Of a stretch of 64,000 bases of DNA, positions 41,129 to 49,955 are shown in pieces (the stretch's first letter is position 1; each line of letters starts with the position of its first letter). The stretch spans positions 1 to 64,000 of the forward strand of contig JAISPT010000039.1 in NCBI GenBank assembly GCA_031274715.1. The letters run 5' to 3'. A program made the translations under genes and the position numbers. Source of the DNA: Azonexus sp. GTDB lineage: Bacteria; Pseudomonadota; Gammaproteobacteria; Burkholderiales; Rhodocyclaceae. The notes under the pieces were generated by a model. It had not been told where the DNA came from. It searched no databases and saw only the letters and a list, made by a program, of their open reading frames with translations.

Positions 41129-41238
41129 CCAGCCTGGTCAGGCTGGGGCATTCCGGCGCCTGGTCGTATCCCTGGTCAGCGTTCGCCAGCGCGATCGACG
41201 AGGCTAACGAGGCCGCTGCGGCTAGCGGAAATCGGTGA
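41041..41238 (+). CDS. Frameshift extension of the tail chaperone (T part of G-T)
   Basis: This -1 frame has no start codon of its own but is open from the slippery site to a TGA at 41236-41238. It adds about 65 residues, including ERIRALERSVASLV and HSGAWSYPWSAFASAID, with natural codon use. Total G-T product is about 151 residues. In lambda, P2 and many siphoviruses the same signal gives a minor fusion needed for tail length and assembly. Confidence 0.85.
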   Translation, partial: HDARESGEHRPSNSRQSAEERIRALERSVASLVRLGHSGAWSYPWSAFASAIDEANEAAAASGNR

Positions 41239-41371
41239 ATAGGAAGCGGGCGATTGGGGTCAAGCAGGCGAGCAGCAGGGACAGACATCCCAGCATAAGC
41301 GACCAGAACGAACTGAACTGGACAGCCATCGCGAGCATGAAAAGTCCGATGAAGAACAGGGTTTGAACCAT
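41222..41371 (-). CDS. Candidate antisense two-helix membrane protein
   Basis: A 49-residue frame on the strand opposite to the tail operon, filling the only gap between chaperone extension and tape measure gene. The product starts MVQTLFFIGLFMLAMAVQF, has a second hydrophobic stretch (LMLGCLSLLLACLTPIA), and ends RFLFTDFR. AAGGAG lies 9 bases upstream of its ATG, and codon use has high GC at third positions. If real it would be an antisense-encoded membrane peptide (holin, antiholin or small regulator). Chance cannot be excluded. Confidence 0.45.
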   Translation of the reverse strand: MVQTLFFIGLFMLAMAVQFSSFWSLMLGCLSLLLACLTPIARFLFTDFR

Positions 41372-44300
41372 GGCTGACCTCTCCTTAAAACTGGTGATCA
41401 ACGGCTCCAATGATGGGGCCATTGCCGCGCTGAATCAAGTGGTTGCGCGGGCGCAAGCGTCCGGCGCGGCATTACGACAGGCGGATGATTCTGGAAATTT
41501 CGGCAAGACGCGGGCCGGTGTTGAATCCATCTCGGCGCAACTGTCGAGTATGAAGAACACGGTCATTGGCGCTTTCGGCGCCAGGGCCATCGTCGACTTC
41601 GCCCGCGCCGCCATTACCGCCGCCGATGAGGTCAAGGGGGTCGAATCGCGGCTGCGTATCGCCTCGCGCTCCTGGAAGGAATACGGCGAAGCGCTGGCCG
41701 GCGTCAAACAGATCGCCGCCGAAACCGGCACAACCGTAGCCATCAATGCGGCTATGCTGGGCAGGATTTCTGAACCGCTACGCGCCATTGGCGCATCGCA
41801 GGCCGACGCGCTGGCCATGGTGCGCTCGGTCAATGACGCGCTGTTCGTTTCCGGCGCATCGGCCAGCGAGTCGGCGGCGGCCATGAACCAGTTGTCGCTG
41901 GCCATGGAGTCTGGCGCGCTGGAAGGCCGCCGGCTGATGGCGGTCTTGAACACGACACCACGCCTGGCCAAGGCCATTGCCGACGGGTTGGGCGTCACGG
42001 TGACCGAACTCAAGGCGCTCGGCGAGCAGGGCGCGCTGACCAATGAGCAGATTTTCAACGCCATGCGCAGCCAGCAGGCTACCTTGGCCGGCGAGGCGGC
42101 GCGCATTCCTGCCACGGTTGGCATGGCTTTCACCAACCTGGGCGAAGGCATCAAGCAATACATCGCCGGGGTGGATGAAAGCACGAACGCCACCGGAAAT
42201 CTGGCTGGCGCGCTCAATACCGTGGCTGCGAATATTCCCGGTATCGTCTCTGGCTTCCAGACGCTTGGCATTCTCGCCACTGCGGTTTTCGGCGCCCGCG
42301 CGCTGGCCTCGGCGGCTGGCTATATCACGACCCAGCGCGCCCTGGTCGCGGCCAACCGAGAAGCCGTCGCCGAGGCGGTGGCGCGGGCAAAAACCGAACT
42401 TGCCGTGCAACAGGCCATCCTTGTTCGCGCCAAGGCCGAAGCGCAAGCCATTGCCGCCGCGCAAGCCGGCGCGCTGGCCAATGGCCAGGCCGCCGCGTCG
42501 CTGGCGGCACGGGCATCGGCCGAGCGTTTGTTAGCGGCCAATCAGGGCGTTACGACAGCCGGCATGGCGCTGAACGCCGCCCGCAGCGCCCAGGCCGCCG
42601 CTAATGTCGGCCTCCTTGGCCGGGCGATGTCCGGCGCAGCGGTTGCCGGGCGGGGATTGCTGGCCATGCTCGGCGGCCTGCCTGGTCTCGCCATAACGGC
42701 GGCAATCACCGCCGCCGTGCTGGCCTGGGACCATTTCACCAGCAAGACCAAGAATGCCGCCAAGGAAGCGCAAATTCCGGTCAAGGAACTGATCAAGAAT
42801 TTCGAGGAGTTCGCTAGCAAGGCCGGGCCGAATGAGCTGGCTGAACAGATTGAAATCATTCGTGAGCGCTATAACGAGCTGGATCATGCACTCGAAAGCG
42901 CGTCATTCAAGCGCTCAAAGGAAGGCAAGCAGGCGGCGGAGGACTTGGTGGCGCTGGGCAAGCTGCTAGAAGACAACGCCAAGAGGCAGAAGAAATACAA
43001 CGACGAGCGGATGGTCGAGAAAGGCCTGCTCGGCATCGATAAGCTCAAAATCGACGCCGGCGGGCTGATTGACGCCGATCTGCAAAAGAACTTTGAAGCC
43101 TTCAAGACGCTGTACACCGATTTTGTCGCCAAGGTTACCAAGGATAACGGGCAGTTGAAGGTCTCCGCCCTCGAAGCGCGGGCAGCCCTTGAAAAGCTCT
43201 TTGCACAGGCGAAAACGCCGGCCGATTTCACCGGACTGATCAACCGTATCGGCGACGCGTTGCATGACAGCAAAAATTCTGTCATGAAACCGACGCTGGA
43301 CTCGACCATGCAATCTACCCTTGAAAACGCGATCGAGGCGCGCTCCATGGCTGAGCGGAAGGCGCTGGATAGCCTGGTCGTCGGCCTTGAGGCGCGGGCG
43401 AAGCGGACGCAAGGATTGTTCACCCAGGCGGCCGAAATGGCGCTGGCGCAATACAGCCAAGCCTATGCCCTGGCTAAAGTTGCTGCCGAACTTGCCGACG
43501 ACAGCCGCGCGGTCTCTCGGATCGACAGTGGTAGCCGCAATGCCGAGGTGAGCGTCGCGGTGCAAGCATCGAATCTCGAAATCAACGCGCTCGAACAGGT
43601 CGCGGCCCGCAAACGCGAGCTGGTCAAGGAAAGCATCGCAGCAGCTCAGGCGACTGCCGACGGCGAAATCGCGGCAGCGCGAAATACCATGAAAGCGCGC
43701 CTTGACGCTTTTCAGAAGGAAGTCGATGCCGGCAAAAGAACCGCCGGGATGTTGAAGGATTTCAAGCTCGCGCAAGAAAAGGACTTAGCCGAAAAAATTG
43801 CCGGTCCGCAAGCCGCCCGCGTGCAAGCCGAGGCAGACGGCGCGCGGCAGTTGCGGCAGATCGACGCGGACACCGCCCGCGAACGCGCGACCATCGCAGA
43901 AAATCTCTACAAGACAATCCAGGCCAAGGCCAACGACGCGCTCGGCCAATACAAGACATACGCCAGCCAGGTCATTGCGCTCGACAAGGCCATTGCCAAT
44001 AACCGGCTCGACACGATGGCGGCCATCGGCGATTTGCAGCGCAAGGGCATGAATCCAAAGCAGCAACTCGACAGCTTGCGCGAACAACTCGACGCCGTGC
44101 GCGCAGCCACCGCCGAGGCGCTGGCGGCTGGCCAGAAGGATGCCGCGCTCGATCTGCTCAACCGTCAGAAGGCTCTTGTGCAGCAAATGGCCCAGATGAG
44201 CGGCGAGGGCATCAACGAGAAAAAGCTGAGAGAAGAAGGCATCGCTGCCCTGGAGGAGATCGGCGCCCAGGCCGAGGCTATCCTGCATGAGCAACGGGCG

Positions 44301-44927
44301 GCGGCAGCAGAGAGCGCGGCCGAGCAACTGAAGGCATATCAGGACATGGTGCAGGCGATGAACGGCCTTGCACAGCAGATCACCGAACTGAATTCAAAGG
44401 CTGCGATCCAGCTCAAACCTGAGATCGACAAGGCTTCGCTGGACGGCGCCATCGAGGCAGTCAAAACCGCCTTTGCCAATACGGTAATACCGATCAGGGT
44501 TCAGGTCGATGGATTGCCGACGGCACAGCCGATGCCAGATAACGATTTCCCCGGCCGCGCCTACGGCGGCCCGCTGCCAGGCTGGGCATCTCACGACCGC
44601 GCTGACAATATGCTGTACCGCGGCACGCCCGGCGAGTGGGTCATACAGCGCCCCGCCGTGCGTTACTGGGGACCGGCCTTCCTCGCCGCGATTAACGCCA
44701 TGCGCCTGCCGAAATTCGCCTACGGCGGGCAATTGGGCGGGGGCAGCATCGCCAGCCGCTTGCGGGTGCCGTCGGTATCACCAGCGGCAGCCAGCGCCGG
44801 CAGCGGCGACCCGGTAGTCCTTGACCTCGGTGCCCTGGGCAGGATTCGCGGGCGGACATCTGCGGACACGGTCAGCGACGTCGAGGAGGTTATCAAGCGC
44901 GCCGCCTGGCGCTACGGGAAGCATTGA
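41370..44927 (+). CDS. Tape measure protein
   Basis: The 1185-residue protein sets tail length and is expelled during DNA ejection. Residues ~70-260 match the tape measure N-terminal domain (LRIASRSWKEYGEALAGVKQIAAETGT... MESGALEGRRLMAVLNTTPRLAKAIADGLG). A hydrophobic segment lies at ~420-450 (AMLGGLPGLAITAAITAAVLAW), and the rest is a long helical, Ala/Lys/Glu-rich rod with a C-terminal globular part. By the lambda rule of ~1.5 Å per residue, the tail would be roughly 170-180 nm, an estimate only. Confidence 0.92.
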   Translation: MADLSLKLVINGSNDGAIAALNQVVARAQASGAALRQADDSGNFGKTRAGVESISAQLSSMKNTVIGAFGARAIVDFARAAITAADEVKGVESRLRIASRSWKEYGEALAGVKQIAAETGTTVAINAAMLGRISEPLRAIGASQADALAMVRSVNDALFVSGASASESAAAMNQLSLAMESGALEGRRLMAVLNTTPRLAKAIADGLGVTVTELKALGEQGALTNEQIFNAMRSQQATLAGEAARIPATVGMAFTNLGEGIKQYIAGVDESTNATGNLAGALNTVAANIPGIVSGFQTLGILATAVFGARALASAAGYITTQRALVAANREAVAEAVARAKTELAVQQAILVRAKAEAQAIAAAQAGALANGQAAASLAARASAERLLAANQGVTTAGMALNAARSAQAAANVGLLGRAMSGAAVAGRGLLAMLGGLPGLAITAAITAAVLAWDHFTSKTKNAAKEAQIPVKELIKNFEEFASKAGPNELAEQIEIIRERYNELDHALESASFKRSKEGKQAAEDLVALGKLLEDNAKRQKKYNDERMVEKGLLGIDKLKIDAGGLIDADLQKNFEAFKTLYTDFVAKVTKDNGQLKVSALEARAALEKLFAQAKTPADFTGLINRIGDALHDSKNSVMKPTLDSTMQSTLENAIEARSMAERKALDSLVVGLEARAKRTQGLFTQAAEMALAQYSQAYALAKVAAELADDSRAVSRIDSGSRNAEVSVAVQASNLEINALEQVAARKRELVKESIAAAQATADGEIAAARNTMKARLDAFQKEVDAGKRTAGMLKDFKLAQEKDLAEKIAGPQAARVQAEADGARQLRQIDADTARERATIAENLYKTIQAKANDALGQYKTYASQVIALDKAIANNRLDTMAAIGDLQRKGMNPKQQLDSLREQLDAVRAATAEALAAGQKDAALDLLNRQKALVQQMAQMSGEGINEKKLREEGIAALEEIGAQAEAILHEQRAAAAESAAEQLKAYQDMVQAMNGLAQQITELNSKAAIQLKPEIDKASLDGAIEAVKTAFANTVIPIRVQVDGLPTAQPMPDNDFPGRAYGGPLPGWASHDRADNMLYRGTPGEWVIQRPAVRYWGPAFLAAINAMRLPKFAYGGQLGGGSIASRLRVPSVSPAAASAGSGDPVVLDLGALGRIRGRTSADTVSDVEEVIKRAAWRYGKH

Positions 44928-45367
44928 TGAGTGCGCCGGTTCTGATCATCAACGGGTTCGAGCTGCCGCAACGCAGCCGGCTCGACTACCAGCAGACCTT
45001 TGAACGGGTGGATGGCGGTTCGAGCAGCCGGCGCATGGCCAGCGGGCGCCTGTTCACAACCGAGCATTGGGAAGCCTGGAGAACGACGATCAGCGGCGGC
45101 GGCTGGATTCCGCCGGCCCTGCTGTCGCTACGCCGCGGCATGCCGTTCGTGCTGCATTCGGTAACGACCATAGCCCTGCGGCCAGGTGAAGACCTGCCGG
45201 CCGGCTGGTCGGCGCGTGTCGACTGGCCGGAGCACTCAATCACCGATGAACGCGGTGTTACGGTCCGCCTGGTTTTTCCGGTGCTGACCGTGGTTACGCG
45301 ATTGGGCGCGCGGCTGATGACCGGCGGTAGTAACCCGTCGTGGGAATTGGAAATGGAGACGCCATGA
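44927..45367 (+). CDS. Distal minor tail protein
   Basis: A 146-residue protein starting with an ATG overlapping the tape measure stop (TGATG). It contains PVLIINGFELPQRSRLDYQQTFERVDGG and ends with MTGGSNPSWELEM. This gene follows the tape measure in B3/D3112-like tail clusters and probably forms part of the tail tip. The family is recognised only by order and general pattern. Confidence 0.62.
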   Translation: MSAPVLIINGFELPQRSRLDYQQTFERVDGGSSSRRMASGRLFTTEHWEAWRTTISGGGWIPPALLSLRRGMPFVLHSVTTIALRPGEDLPAGWSARVDWPEHSITDERGVTVRLVFPVLTVVTRLGARLMTGGSNPSWELEMETP

Positions 45368-45801
45368 GCATCATTCACAAGCGCATTACCGGAAAAACGG
45401 GAATCGACCCCGATAAAGTCACCGGAAAAGACTGGGATGATCCCCACGTCTACGGACCCGGATCAATTGTTCCGGTCATCAATTTCAGCTACAGCAGCCG
45501 GTCAGGCTTCAGTTTTTCCAACGGCGCCCAGCCGCAATGGGTAGGCGATCACTGGATGGTCAATGTCGCAACTGGCCTCGACGTTGCAGATGGCCACGGC
45601 CTCACCTACAGCGTTCTCTGGTCGCCATGCCTTCTGCCGCTGCCCGATGGCGTATCCATATTAATCACCCCCATCACCGAATACCGGGGCACGGTGAATT
45701 TTTATTTCTATCAGGACGGACAGCCCATCGAGCATTTGCCCGATGCTGGCCTGTCCGATGGCTTCTTCATCAACGGCATCGTCTTTGCCAGGGTGACATG
45801 A
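45364..45801 (+). CDS. Tail tip-region protein, function unknown
   Basis: A 145-residue protein starting ATGAGC, overlapping the previous stop. The N terminus SIIHKRITGKTGIDPDKVTGKDWDDPH is charged; the rest is β-rich (GDHWMVNVATGLDVADGHGLTYSVLW). No known domain. Its place between two tail proteins supports a tail role. Confidence 0.58.
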   Translation: MSIIHKRITGKTGIDPDKVTGKDWDDPHVYGPGSIVPVINFSYSSRSGFSFSNGAQPQWVGDHWMVNVATGLDVADGHGLTYSVLWSPCLLPLPDGVSILITPITEYRGTVNFYFYQDGQPIEHLPDAGLSDGFFINGIVFARVT

Positions 45802-45804
45802 TCC

Positions 45805-47676
45805 ATGGCCGATTTCGTTGCCGCCGAGTTTCTCCACACCGATTTCCTGACCGACGAGGACGGCGATCCCATCTATCACATCGATTCCGGAAGCGCCGGC
45901 TTCACCGGCCTGGTGGCGGTGGTCGATGGCCGGGTGTTCGAGACCGGCGATGGCCTGCGCTGGTCACCGACCGTGATGATCGGCGCGCTGGATGTGTCAG
46001 CGCGGCTCTCTGGACGGATCACGATCACGGCTGCCGAGGATTCGGCGCGGCTTGCGACGCTCGACGTGATGCCGCTCTCGGCCGCCGAGCTGGAATGCTA
46101 CGACTCGGCGCCGCTGACCATCGACATCACGATCTTCACGGCGGCTGGGTCGGCAACGATGCGCCGCTTCACTGGGCGAGTGGAGGCAGTCGATCCATTC
46201 GATCCCGTGGCCCGTCTGGCGAGGATCACCGGCCGTGATGGCTGGCAAGAACGGCCGGCAGCCTGCACCACTGCAGCGGCCGTCGAAGCGCTGCTCGGCG
46301 GCCTGGCGCAGCCGTGCGCCAACATCGTCAAATGGGAAGACAACGGCGGAACCGCTTACTTCACGGCGCTGCTACAGACGATGTGTGGCGCTACGGCAAT
46401 CGACTCGAACGGCATCTGGCGGGCAATCCCATGGGAAATCGGCAGCCCTGCGGCGACCTTTGACACAGACGACATCTACGACGAGTCGGTCAGGCTGCGG
46501 CGGCCATCCCGTAAATCCGTCCAGAAGGAAATCAGCGCGACGCTGTCGCATCATTTTCATCGGCTGCATGCCTCAGCGATAACCGTCTCCTGGGTGGCGC
46601 CGGAGCGGGTCGACAATGTGGTCTACGGTCTGCCGCTGGTGACGAAATCCATGGTAATCGATGCAATTGGCCAGCTCGCCGGCGACGGCTGGCTGCCAAT
46701 CGCCGAGCCGAAGATCACCGGTCCGCTGCCGGGAACATACATGGTCAACATCGCCGGCCATGCCGTCCCCTATATCGTTTCATTGGAAGCGGCGCGCGTG
46801 CTCTGTCAATCGGTCGAAGTAATGCTGTACCGACGCTGGTATCAGCAGGCAACAGCAAAATACACCGTGACGATCGACATGGGCGGCCTGTCAGAGCGCG
46901 ACGACACGGTCAACGTGTCAATCGCCTCCGAGTTCGACGCCAGCGCCTGGGAGTCGCCGCCTACCGCGACGTCGGCGCCCAGTGTCTATTCGGAAAATGG
47001 TCCTGAAACGCCATCCGTGCCGGCCGGCTACGCCGCGCTGCGCGGACCGTTTCCACCTATCGGCGGCGCTCTTGATCATCTCGACAGCGCCGATATGAGC
47101 CTCGCTATTGAGCATGTCGTCGCCTTGGCCGTGCGCCGCGCTGCTGCAGGAAAGCGGCAGCAGACGGTGCTGTTCGAGCGGCCTATCGATCCCCGCTGGG
47201 AAATCGGCGATGTGCTCGGCGTCGATGGCTACGGCATTTCTGGCGTCGGCCAGGTTATCGCTTTCGAGGACACGCTGGACATCGACAGCGGCGAGGCCGT
47301 CAGCGCCCTGACGCTAGCCTGCCCGGACGGCACGCCCGGCAACGTCGGCAAAACGCAATATGCGGCGGTGGCGACGTTGCCGCCTCCGGAGGTCAATAAC
47401 AATTTTGCGTTCACGCCGGCGAAGACGCATATCGGCGCCATCTGGGGCATGGATCCGCCGCTCAGCGAAATTGGCCAGCGCAATCTCAACGGCTTTTTGT
47501 GCAACGCACTGCCGACGTCGGCAAACTACAGCCAAAGCGCGCCGCACTACGAGACTCAGTGGCGCATCGTGGCGCCGGAGATTCCGGCCGCGGTGCGCGA
47601 CCCGCTTGAAATCGATGTTCAGATTGCCGCCGATGTGAGTTTCTCCGGCAGCAGCGTGATGGTGGAAATCGCATGA
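45805..47676 (+). CDS. Large tail/baseplate hub-like protein
   Basis: A 623-residue protein of the B3/D3112-type distal tail group. Features are a first β-rich domain (~1-120), a middle with ITGRDGWQERPAACTTAAAVEALLGGLAQPCANI, and a later VAPERVDNVVYGLPLVTKSM segment. These fit a hub-like protein at the tail tip. No enzymatic motif is seen. It is followed by a four-base overlap with the next gene. Confidence 0.68.
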   Translation: MADFVAAEFLHTDFLTDEDGDPIYHIDSGSAGFTGLVAVVDGRVFETGDGLRWSPTVMIGALDVSARLSGRITITAAEDSARLATLDVMPLSAAELECYDSAPLTIDITIFTAAGSATMRRFTGRVEAVDPFDPVARLARITGRDGWQERPAACTTAAAVEALLGGLAQPCANIVKWEDNGGTAYFTALLQTMCGATAIDSNGIWRAIPWEIGSPAATFDTDDIYDESVRLRRPSRKSVQKEISATLSHHFHRLHASAITVSWVAPERVDNVVYGLPLVTKSMVIDAIGQLAGDGWLPIAEPKITGPLPGTYMVNIAGHAVPYIVSLEAARVLCQSVEVMLYRRWYQQATAKYTVTIDMGGLSERDDTVNVSIASEFDASAWESPPTATSAPSVYSENGPETPSVPAGYAALRGPFPPIGGALDHLDSADMSLAIEHVVALAVRRAAAGKRQQTVLFERPIDPRWEIGDVLGVDGYGISGVGQVIAFEDTLDIDSGEAVSALTLACPDGTPGNVGKTQYAAVATLPPPEVNNNFAFTPAKTHIGAIWGMDPPLSEIGQRNLNGFLCNALPTSANYSQSAPHYETQWRIVAPEIPAAVRDPLEIDVQIAADVSFSGSSVMVEIA

Positions 47677-48062
47677 TAACAGCCGGCTTTTATCTCGACC
47701 CGGCGCTGACCACGCCCATCGTATCGACATTGCAGATCGTCCAGCAGCTCGGCGCCAGTCCGGCGCTGCGCGTGATCTATTTCGGCCTGCCGTCCGCCCG
47801 CCGCTGGGTCGAGCGGACGGGCGGCGGCGAAATTCGGATGGAGATCACCGGCGATGCCGCCGGCGACATCGTCGCCGCGCTGGCGCCCGAGGGCCTCAAT
47901 TCGGCGGTGCCAGGCGTGCCGCTTTCGCTCGGCGAGCGTGTCGACGGCGGTCCGGCCGGCGTGCGGCAGGTCTGGCTGCGCATCAACGATTCGACCGGGA
48001 CGCCGGGAGAACGGTCGTTCTCCGTCACGGTGCCCGCTCTCGCCGAATGGAGCGCAGCATGA
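47673..48062 (+). CDS. Small tail-tip protein
   Basis: A 129-residue protein (MITAGFYLDPALTTPIV...) with β-rich pattern and overlap with both neighbouring genes. Such proteins lie between hub and fibre genes in related tail clusters. No motif identifies function. Confidence 0.58.
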   Translation: MITAGFYLDPALTTPIVSTLQIVQQLGASPALRVIYFGLPSARRWVERTGGGEIRMEITGDAAGDIVAALAPEGLNSAVPGVPLSLGERVDGGPAGVRQVWLRINDSTGTPGERSFSVTVPALAEWSAA

Positions 48063-48379
48063 GCAAGGATTTGACAGCAGCGCTGCAGGAGTTGATGCAG
48101 CAACAGCACGGTACACCCGCGCCGCCGGCACCGAAGCCACGCGGTGCCGCGCCGCATGCCACTGGAGCCGGTCTGCCGGCCGGCCAGGCGTCCGGTGGTG
48201 GATCGATCGCGGGGCCACTGACCGAGGACGATTACGCCGCGCGAACTTATCACCTGGATCGTAACGTCCAGTCGTCCGATGGATTGCTGACGTTTCGCGT
48301 CAAGCCGATCAAGAGCATCGCTTTTGCCGATGCCAACGGCAACGCGCTGGTCGTCAATTATGCGGAGCCGACATCGTGA
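48059..48379 (+). CDS. Small tail-tip protein with Pro/Ala/Gly linker
   Basis: A 106-residue protein starting at 48059, overlapping the previous stop. An N-terminal helix (SKDLTAALQELMQQQH) is followed by a flexible Pro/Ala/Gly-rich linker (TPAPPAPKPRGAAPHATGAG) and a small C-terminal β segment (LTFRVKPIKSIAFADANGN). A linker or adaptor in the tail tip is likely. Confidence 0.58.
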   Translation: MSKDLTAALQELMQQQHGTPAPPAPKPRGAAPHATGAGLPAGQASGGGSIAGPLTEDDYAARTYHLDRNVQSSDGLLTFRVKPIKSIAFADANGNALVVNYAEPTS

Positions 48380-49797
48380 TCGCCGACATCGACAGCGCTA
48401 CCGATGTTATCGAATATTTTGGCGACCCGTGGCACGGAAAAGTCATCGGTAATACGCTGACCTTACCCAATGGACAGACCCGACCCGTTCCCGGGGAAAC
48501 CCCGATCGGCGGCGATTGTTTTATGGTTCAGATACCCGGCCAGCCAGCCATTTCTGCCACCCCGGAGCAGGTTGCCGAGGATTCCGCCGCCGGTCGCACC
48601 TGGCTCAACCATGGGCTTATGGCTGGCGAAAATCACTGCATCTATGGAAGCGCGCTTGGCCCAGGCCGTTGGATATATATCGACCCGACCGGTACGCCGT
48701 GGCTGGCCAGCATATCCGGTTTCGGTTTGGCAGGTTTCGATTTGTCATTCCGACGCTTCGGACTCATCCCCGCCTCGCCAGAAGAATCACAGGTGGCGCA
48801 AACCGAGCAGATCGACATGACGGGCCTTGGCGTCGGCACATATGATCATTGGCAGATCGACGACATCAAAAAGGACGGTAGCGGTGTGCTCGTTGTCATG
48901 TGGCAGGACGTTCCCAGGGTTAACGGAACAGACCTGCCGCCACTTACCAGGCCGCGCCTGATAAGGGGCGGATTCGAGATTACGATCAGCGGCGTACCGC
49001 CGGCCGCAGTCTGCGAAACGACCGGCCTTCTAAGCGCAGGCGACGCTTATGGCGAATATTTGCCTTGGTTTGATGATGACAACAATCACATAGAGGAGGA
49101 GGTTTTTCCAGGGTACGCGGTTGATCTCTATGTCACGACAGAACTCACATTTTCCGACTCACTTATCAATCTGCCAGCCGGCCTTTGCTACGACAAGGCC
49201 GGAAACGCTCAAAAGGTAGTCTTCGGATTCATTTATAACGAATCAAACGAGGCTACTTACGACGGCGGCGTTTACAGCGTCACGGGCCAAGGCAGCGGCG
49301 CTATCACGCTTGGAATTTCCCCGCATCAGATCGAGTTCAACATCAGCCTGTCGTCTTCAGGCTATATCGACCCTTCCAGCATGAAGGCCGGCATCGGCAG
49401 TGCCACCGTCACGACGCCGTTGGGTGTCACGGAACGGGACGCGGCGCCGTCCTATCTTGTCGATTACACGCAAAACAAGGCGTCGCTCGCGCCGGGGAAT
49501 ACCATCACGCTTTACCGGAGCGCTGGTTTCGTGGAGTTTCGGACGAACAACGGGTACTTTTATTTTTACCCGGTCCGGCTCGGTAATGGCCTGTTCGGCC
49601 TCGTACATGTTGCCAGGCATCAACTTACAGGAGCTCCGATCAGCGCAATGGGTTTATACAACCTCATCCACCCGGATGGCGTGACCGACCTGCAGGTCAT
49701 CATGCCGTACATCTTTTCCCGCTTGCTTGCCAGCAGACAGCCAGTCACCGGCGATGTGGCGACGCAGGTCGACGGGGAGAATTTATGTTTCCGCTGA
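48376..49797 (+). CDS. Tail tip or fibre protein, function unknown
   Basis: A 473-residue protein with a GTG start overlapping the previous stop. It is β-rich, aromatic- and Gly-rich throughout (DCFMVQIPGQPAIS; GRWIYIDPTGTPWLASISGFG; AGDAYGEYLPWFDDDNN), in keeping with a receptor-binding or fibre protein at the end of the tail operon. No family was recognised. The tail end overlaps a 56-codon small ORF. Confidence 0.6.
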   Translation: MIADIDSATDVIEYFGDPWHGKVIGNTLTLPNGQTRPVPGETPIGGDCFMVQIPGQPAISATPEQVAEDSAAGRTWLNHGLMAGENHCIYGSALGPGRWIYIDPTGTPWLASISGFGLAGFDLSFRRFGLIPASPEESQVAQTEQIDMTGLGVGTYDHWQIDDIKKDGSGVLVVMWQDVPRVNGTDLPPLTRPRLIRGGFEITISGVPPAAVCETTGLLSAGDAYGEYLPWFDDDNNHIEEEVFPGYAVDLYVTTELTFSDSLINLPAGLCYDKAGNAQKVVFGFIYNESNEATYDGGVYSVTGQGSGAITLGISPHQIEFNISLSSSGYIDPSSMKAGIGSATVTTPLGVTERDAAPSYLVDYTQNKASLAPGNTITLYRSAGFVEFRTNNGYFYFYPVRLGNGLFGLVHVARHQLTGAPISAMGLYNLIHPDGVTDLQVIMPYIFSRLLASRQPVTGDVATQVDGENLCFR

Positions 49798-49955
49798 TAA
49801 AGAACGGTGCGACCGCCACGGGTGCTCGAACACCCGTGACGGCCACCTCCCGCAGACACTACCTGCGTTTGGCCAAGGCACCGTGCTGTGCACACAGCGG
49901 GCCAGAGCCTACACGCATGGACCTCAACCGTGGAAGATATTCGCGCAATCACTAA
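49785..49955 (+). CDS. 56-residue small ORF upstream of the methylase
   Basis: Starts at an ATG inside the end of the tail gene with GGGGAG 6 bases upstream, and stops inside the beginning of the methylase gene. The basic product begins MFPLIKNGATATGARTPV and contains CCAHSGPEPTRMDLNRG. Its position resembles Com, the Mu translational activator encoded just before mom and overlapping it, but the Com zinc-finger pattern is absent. Expression and function are inferred only from the ribosome site and overlaps. Confidence 0.45.
   Translation: MFPLIKNGATATGARTPVTATSRRHYLRLAKAPCCAHSGPEPTRMDLNRGRYSRNH
49813..49842 (+). promoter_or_regulatory. Hairpin upstream of the methylase start
   Basis: An 8-bp perfect stem, CACGGGTG with CACCCGTG around CTCGAA, is extended by a CCG/CGG pairing past one mismatch. 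It lies after the end of the main tail gene and about 90 bp before the methylase start, within the 56-codon ORF. It might terminate tail transcription partly or control methylase translation, as in the mom system. Function is inferred. Confidence 0.5.

Noticed and set aside
49785..49955. Naming the 56-residue ORF as com.
   Set aside because: Position fits, but the zinc-finger cysteine pattern of Mu Com is missing, so the name is withheld.
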